From Oryza sativa Japonica Group (taxonomy: Eukaryota > Streptophyta > Magnoliopsida > Poales > Poaceae): a stretch of 64,000 nucleotides of DNA. The position numbers and the translations under genes are program-made. The stretch covers positions 27,140,001-27,204,000 of the forward strand of contig NC_089043.1 in assembly GCF_034140825.1 (NCBI RefSeq). Direction: 5' to 3'. Under the pieces are notes generated by a model, which did not search any database, was not told where the DNA came from, and saw only the letters and a program-made list of their open reading frames with translations. The number at the start of each line of letters is the position of its first letter. Within the stretch, counting starts at the first letter, position 1. Positions 58,839 through 64,000 of this stretch are shown in pieces.

Positions 58839-61800
58839 ATGGATGAGGAAGAGATTCATATTGCGGTTGGGAAGAACTTCAGAAAGGAGAAGGCTAACAT
58901 CTTATGGGCTGCTGCAAGGTTCCCAAGGGCCACTATAGTTCTTGTTCATGTTCACTGGCCTTCCAAGTGGATGCCCTTCAGTAAGATCTTCATACTTCTT
59001 CAGACAAATTTATTTCCATAAGCCAATGCAATTTATCTTTCAACTGTGTTAAAAAGAAAGCGCTACACCATTCAATCCTAAAAAAGGGGGGAAATTTGTT
59101 GACAGTACGATAGGTGATCTTGTACCCGATAAAAGATGATTTGTTGATTTAATATTCATGACCATCTTAGTTTATGTGCATCCTAGTCTTCCTATCAGTA
59201 GAGTAAAAGGAAGATGCCTAATTCCTATTACTTGTGATTTCCCATGTGTAAAACGCTGGCTTTCATACACTCTTGTTATTCTGCGAAATGGAAGTATAAT
59301 AAATTGCCATAAAATAGTTTTTCTTGATGAACGTAAAAACTAACAGCATAGCGTGTCCTGATTGTCATGTGCTGTATGAACAATACTTTGCTCCTTTCCA
59401 ACAACTGCAGTGGGTGGCAAAGTTCTATATAAGTTTGCAGATGAAAAGGAGAAGGAGATGCATCGAGCCAAAGAAACGGATGCGATGGTCAAGATGTTGT
59501 CACAATACAAAAACCTTTGTGGATCAAGAAAGGTGATACTAATTATCCTTCGGTTCTTAGTTTGAATCATGTGAGTCCGATTAAGCAGTGCTTATTTAAG
59601 CATCCCACTCATCTGACAAGTATAAATCAGATATTAATTCTATGAGATTTTCAGGGTTTCTTATTTGTAAGCATATAGCAAATTCATAAACTACTATGGA
59701 GTACATAAGAATGTTTTCTGCAGTCCTTCCTAAAAAAGCGTGGAAATGAGTTCTAGTTGTAAATACTAGAATTTTGCCTTAGGTCTACTATTTGAACCCC
59801 AAATATGCAATGAATGAGCTTCCTACCATATGGTGAATAATTGACTTCAACGATATTGACAGTTGAACCAATAAAATATAAGTGTGGTGGGATAGTTACT
59901 ATTTGGCCAAAAAAAAGAAAAGAAAAAGAAATCATGTTATCTAAGCAGGCTGTCCGTACAGGTTAGGGCACATTACCTTTCACACGATGATGTTCTTGCT
60001 GGTGTTGTGAATCTGATAAAGAAGCTCAAAATTAAGAGAATTATCATTGGTTCAAGGTAAGATCCCAAATTCTACATTTTGAATTTCCATTCCTTCTTTC
60101 AAAAGAGATCCATTTCTCTATTGGCATATATTACTCCATGCGCATGCTAAACCAGGGTATTATGCAGGAGCATGTCAAAGGAAGCGATGCTGCGCAAATG
60201 CTGTCAGGTTTGGGTGGTTATCAATGGAAAACACATGTGTACTAGGTATAGTTTGAGATATTCTCCAAAATCTATAATCAACACCTGCAGCAATATTGGA
60301 TCAAATCTAGCAACAAGTTCATGGATGAGATCATTCTAAAATGCAGCAATGATCATCTGGAACATACCGGGAGCATTGGATATGGAGGGAGCGCTGAATC
60401 TTTGGCATCTGTACATGAGCTGAGCGATGATTCAAATGGCTACACAACACCACCAAGTGATTTTGTAAGCGGCTTCCTAGCAAAGCACTAAACAAATGCA
60501 TGCAGTCTATGATCTTGGTTCAGATTTCGAATACTAATTTCTGATGTATTCTCGAATATGTTTCACTTTAGGCAGATGAAATCATGTATGATGATGGGGT
60601 TATTCAAATGGATGGTGCTGATGAATTGGCAACGGTATGGCTATTTTCCTTAATTTTACTTTCAAGACAATTATTACAACATTTTTTTAGATAATGGATA
60701 GATGAAACCCATAAGATAATTATTAGAGCATGAGCGCTAGTGGTGAAAACTTATGCATGTTTTTTCAAGTTTGCCCACACAACAGGAAAGATTGATAATT
60801 TAGGTTCACACTGCGTGTAATAAGGTTGGTTTTCACAGTAACTATATTTGGTAAAAATGTTGTGGTGTTACAACTTGTGATTTGTGAAAGCTGCAGTGTT
60901 CATAAATAAAGAGAAGAGCTGATTTGCTTTCTGTAGTGTGATGTGCAGGAAACCGAAACAAAGGATGAGGAAAGCATAGAAACAGGGGAACTAAATTCTT
61001 ATGAGGAGGAGGGGGAGCACTCTTCCGGAGAGACTGCTCATAGAACTGATGAGATACAGAGTTTTAGAAGTACAACTGAAAGAGCTGAAGAACTGATGGT
61101 AAAAGTTGCATATATGCTTCATTTCTCTAGCTTATATTCCAGTTATGAAATCAGAAACAGCAGGGCCTATCTAAGCATGGACATAAAAACACAGAATCAT
61201 TTGAATTTATTTATTGATTTCTTGGAGAAGTTTGTATATGTGATGAATGCTTCACATTGTTGTTGGCAGGAAGAAATAGACAAACTCCAAAGGAAACTGA
61301 AAGAGCTGCAAGAAGAGGATGATAGGAGCATCTTGTCACCTAGGCAAAAGGCTGCTGCTGCTTCACTGAAGAAGGAGAAGAGGCTATCAACAGGAAGATA
61401 CCCAGAGCTGCAACTTCCACAACATATCTCACGGTTCTCCATGTCGATGATCAGTAAAGCAACGGGCAACTTCTGCTCAGGAAACCTGATAGGTGAAGGA
61501 GGCTATGGGCCAGTGTACAAGGGAAAACTGGGTGGCGTGGCAGTGGCCATCAAGCTGCTGAGACCCCATGGCAGGCAAGGATTTCCAGAGTACAAGCAGG
61601 AGGTAAATATATATATACTCCTCCTCCTATGTCATTAACATTAAGTAGTTAGTTTACTGAAGAAGGAAGCAGTTGTATTATATAGAATGCATGGGATGAT
61701 TGCAGGTTGTGGTGCTGAGTAGAATGGAGCATCCACACATAGTGAGGCTCATGGGCGTGTGCCCGGAGTCATGCGGGCTGGTGTACGAGCACCTGCCCAA

Positions 61801-62440
61801 TGGCACCCTCTTGGACATCCTCTCCAACTCCAAGAGTCTGTCATGGAAGGATCGCGTGAGGATCCTCGGCGAGCAGCGTTCCGCGCTGGCCTACCTCCAT
61901 TCCTGCCGCCCCCACGCCATCATCCACGCCGACCTCAAGCTCACCAACATCCTCCTCGACGCCGCCAACTCCAGCCGCCTCGGCGACTTCGGCACGGCGC
62001 GCGCGGTGCACGTCAAGCCGCTGCAGGACCAGGCGGACACCATCTGCCGCCGCACCAACCCCATGGGCACCACCGGCTACATGGACCCCGTCTTCTTCGT
62101 CACCGGCGAGCTCACCGCCGAGTCCGACGTCTACGCCTTCGGCGTCGTCGTCCTCCAGGTGCTCACCGGACTGCTCGACCTCAACATCGCCGACCAGGTG
62201 CGCGAGGCCCTCAAGATGGACGCCGTCCACTCCGTGCTGGACGCCTCCGCCGGGAGCTGGCCGGAGGTGCAGGCCGAGAAGCTGCTCCGCCTGGCGCTGC
62301 GCTGCTGCAGCCTGGAGAGGAAGCGGCGACCGGCAATCACGTGCGACGCTGAGTGGAGGTCGCTTGACATTATGCTCCGCATGGCAAATTCACCATCTAA
62401 ATCTCGGAAATGGACTTCTATTTCTATTCATGCAACCTAG
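58839..62440 (+). CDS. USP/coiled-coil/kinase protein 3 without U-box
   Basis: Nine exons: 58839-58980, 59411-59532, 59962-60056, 60168-60245, 60311-60464, 60572-60634, 60949-61098, 61270-61602, 61706-62440; about 623 aa. USP domain at the N-terminus (EIHIAVGKNFRKEKANILWA to INGKHMCTR, residues 1-145). An acidic linker and a coiled coil follow (KLQRKLKELQEEDD). The kinase domain is about 325-600: Gly loop GEGGYG (343-348), VAIK lysine 363, HADLKLTN (D455), DFG (D473). It is non-RD. The protein ends shortly after the kinase domain (SKSRKWTSISIHAT), where genes 1 and 2 splice to a U-box exon, so the E3 part is missing. Exons 1-4 share phases with genes 1 and 2. The exon 5 acceptor (CAAATCTAG|CAAC) is weak and is the least certain junction. 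The last exon is very GC-rich compared with the rest. Confidence 0.88.
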
Positions 62441-62950
62441 CCGTCGATAGTAATTACTACTCCTACAGTATAGGCGTATTTTTTTCTTTTTCTTTTTCTT
62501 TTTTCTTTTAAGAAAAACTAGGAGTAGCTAGCTACTTTTCAGTATGCATGTTGCCTGTGCATGTACATAAGGATAGGGGGTCTACGGTAGTCAACAGTCA
62601 AAGTGTCAAATAACCTGTTTTGTACTACTGTCAATGTAATTATTTTAGCATTATAATGGTTGCTCCAATTTTTCATCTTCAAGATTGCCATATGTATCAA
62701 TGTATGCATCAATATGCTCCTATTTACCTGTCACTGTTGACCAGTGCTTTTATTTTCCAACTTTGATTTATTTTATTTAAAAAAAAGATCATTATGCTTT
62801 GAAGGATGGAAATTGTACTACCATACTTAGCATGCAACAAAATATCATAACTTAAATATTTATAAGGTTTTAGAACACATATTTTGATTTAAAACTATTA
62901 CATATTACTCTTTTAATAAATATTTTTTTAATAGCTAGTAGTAACATTGA
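62441..62950. other. 3' region of kinase gene 3 and intergenic DNA
   Basis: This contains a pyrimidine-rich (TTTTC)n-like stretch at 62480-62510 and the likely 3' UTR. I looked downstream for a detached U-box exon (ICP...RDP...YE...W pattern) on the plus strand and saw none. Confidence 0.45.
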
Positions 62951-63170
62951 CGGAGCCATCGTTTCGCTTATTCACAGAATAAGAGGAACGACATATTTGC
63001 AAATGAAAAGTAATTTGTGAATAAAACTTTTATATATGTGTTCTTAGCGATCTAAAAGTAAAGGCTGAAAAATAATATTTGATGAAAAAACCTCAAAATC
63101 AGCTCCAAATTTAAGGTTAAAAATTCAAATTTTAACTGATAAACATAAGCATAAACGAAAAGATGAGGCC
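62951..63170. mobile_element. MITE, ATCGTTTCGCTTAT...ATAAACGAAAAGATGAGGCC family
   Basis: The left end (GGAGCCATCGTTTCGCTTAT) and the reverse complement of the right end (GGCCTCATCTTTTCGTTTAT) are imperfect inverted repeats. The body with GTGTTCTTAGCGATCTAAAA is common in rice. A degenerate copy lies at 1523-1675 in the other orientation. Confidence 0.6.
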
Positions 63171-63259
63171 CTAAGTGAAAACATTTAAAAATGTCAATAT
63201 AATTTTAACGCACTCGTACAACTAATTAGCTTTGACCGAAACTTGAAAGTTTAAATTTA

Positions 63260-64000
63260 GGCCATGTTTGATTTAGCTTAGGATTATAATGATTTAAATT
63301 ATTTGGAGTAATCTAAAACAAACCAGATAGATTATTATAAAATATAAGCTATATTGGTATAATATGATAATCTCCTCTAAAGGTGTTTTTTTTATAGATT
63401 ATTGGGTGACAAAAGACCCATTACCCCTAAAAACTTTACGTAAATTACCCACCACTGCGAGAACCAAACAGATCGAGATACCTCTTTCCCTGTCCGAGCG
63501 CACATTCCCTTCCTTCCCTAGTCCAGCGCGCATTCCCTTCCTTTCCCGATTATGGAGATGGCTCTTTCCCTAGCCGAGTGTGCATTCCCTTTCTTCTCCG
63601 ATCATGCACACATTCGTGTCCTCCCTCCCTAGCTGCGCGCAAATCCAGCTCCTTCGGGATAGTATTATTGATGCTTTATTTGCTAAGAGATAATATTTCG
63701 TGTTCAGCCTATTATACAAATAAAAATATTCATGAATGTTTTATTTATTAATATATTTTTTAGCTACTTCATATTATATACTTGTTATATACAGTTACAC
63801 AAGATATCCAAAATAGATGAGAGTATTATAGACATTAGCCTCCATGCATCCAATAATCTATAGAAATAAAAACAGCTCACATCTTATTATAATCTACTCC
63901 CTCCGTCCAAAAAATAGCTAGGGTTTGCCTTTTTTTTTTGGACGAAGGGAGTAGCTTATAGTAATCTAGCTCAAAAAACTAAATTATAATAATTTTAAAC
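63260..64000. mobile_element. Probable DNA transposon, cut by the window end
   Basis: It starts GGCCATGTTTGATTTAGC. The last bases of the window (TAATAATTTTAAAC) look like the approach to an inverted right end. The AT-rich inside holds a nested 59-bp Stowaway element and a GC-richer stretch at 63470-63660 with duplicated TTCCCTTCCTT words. Without the right end this stays tentative. Confidence 0.4.
63895..63953. mobile_element. Very short Stowaway element, nested
   Basis: TACTCCCTCCGTCCAAAAAA and TTTTGGACGAAGGGAGTA are inverted ends only about 20 bp apart, with TA duplications; 59 bp in total. It is an internally deleted copy inside the larger element. Confidence 0.8.

Noticed and set aside
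61759-62352. Second long frame inside the last exon of kinase gene 3
   Set aside because: It is a shifted frame of the GC-rich kinase exon, rich in Arg/Pro/His, and conflicts with clear kinase motifs in the main frame.
1-64000. CRISPR arrays, bacterial operons, ribosome binding sites
   Set aside because: The sequence is clearly plant nuclear DNA. No direct-repeat/spacer pattern was seen.
1-64000. tRNA, rRNA or snRNA genes
   Set aside because: I saw no A-box/B-box pairs with cloverleaf potential and no rRNA-like blocks. A tRNAscan-SE or Infernal run would settle this.

Overview
This window looks like nuclear DNA of rice (Oryza, most likely O. sativa). The evidence is plant splice sites with AT-rich introns, GC-rich first exons of the grass type, Stowaway-type MITEs with TACTCCCTCCGT ends, rice-type MULE ends, and protein sequences that match rice families I know (a 108-aa RPS25, a 738-aa CPSF100). 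From memory it resembles the distal long arm of chromosome 9; I could not check this. All gene models were built by eye from splice sites and phase. Almost all exon lengths and phases add up.

Layout. 0.5-6.1 kb: three intronless germin-like genes on the minus strand. 7.1-10.6 kb: a divergent pair, ribosomal protein S25 (minus) and a small mitochondrial protein with an ATPase-inhibitor-like N-terminus (plus). 12.9-14.5 kb: a plastid HAD-type phosphatase of the PyrP2 (riboflavin pathway) family. 14.7-16.8 kb: a gene-free block with a 123-bp tandem repeat, a degenerate ~150-177-bp repeat array and a MITE. 17.3-21.2 kb: a BZR1-domain/beta-amylase fusion gene. It converges on a class-3 lipase gene (22.1-24.9 kb, minus). 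25.8-32.6 kb: the 18-exon CPSF100 gene (minus), divergent from a small gene for an 89-aa basic protein (33.1-34.2 kb, plus). 35-40.3 kb: two decayed DUF1618-type gene copies, a Stowaway MITE and a 2.3-kb Mutator-like element with a perfect 10-bp target duplication. 41.8-62.4 kb: three paralogous plus-strand genes for cytoplasmic kinases with a USP domain, coiled coil and kinase domain. The first two end in a U-box and the third does not. Two intergenic stretches between and after them are packed with MITEs and hold a LINE reverse transcriptase fragment.

How the genes relate. The window is not a functional operon. It holds two local tandem gene families (germin-like proteins; USP/kinase/U-box genes) among single-copy housekeeping genes. 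The most interesting part is the kinase array. Copy 1 keeps all catalytic motifs except the RD arginine. Copy 2 has lost the DFG aspartate and the normal glycine loop but keeps the U-box. Copy 3 keeps kinase motifs but has lost the U-box. This looks like a split of kinase and E3-ligase functions after tandem duplication.
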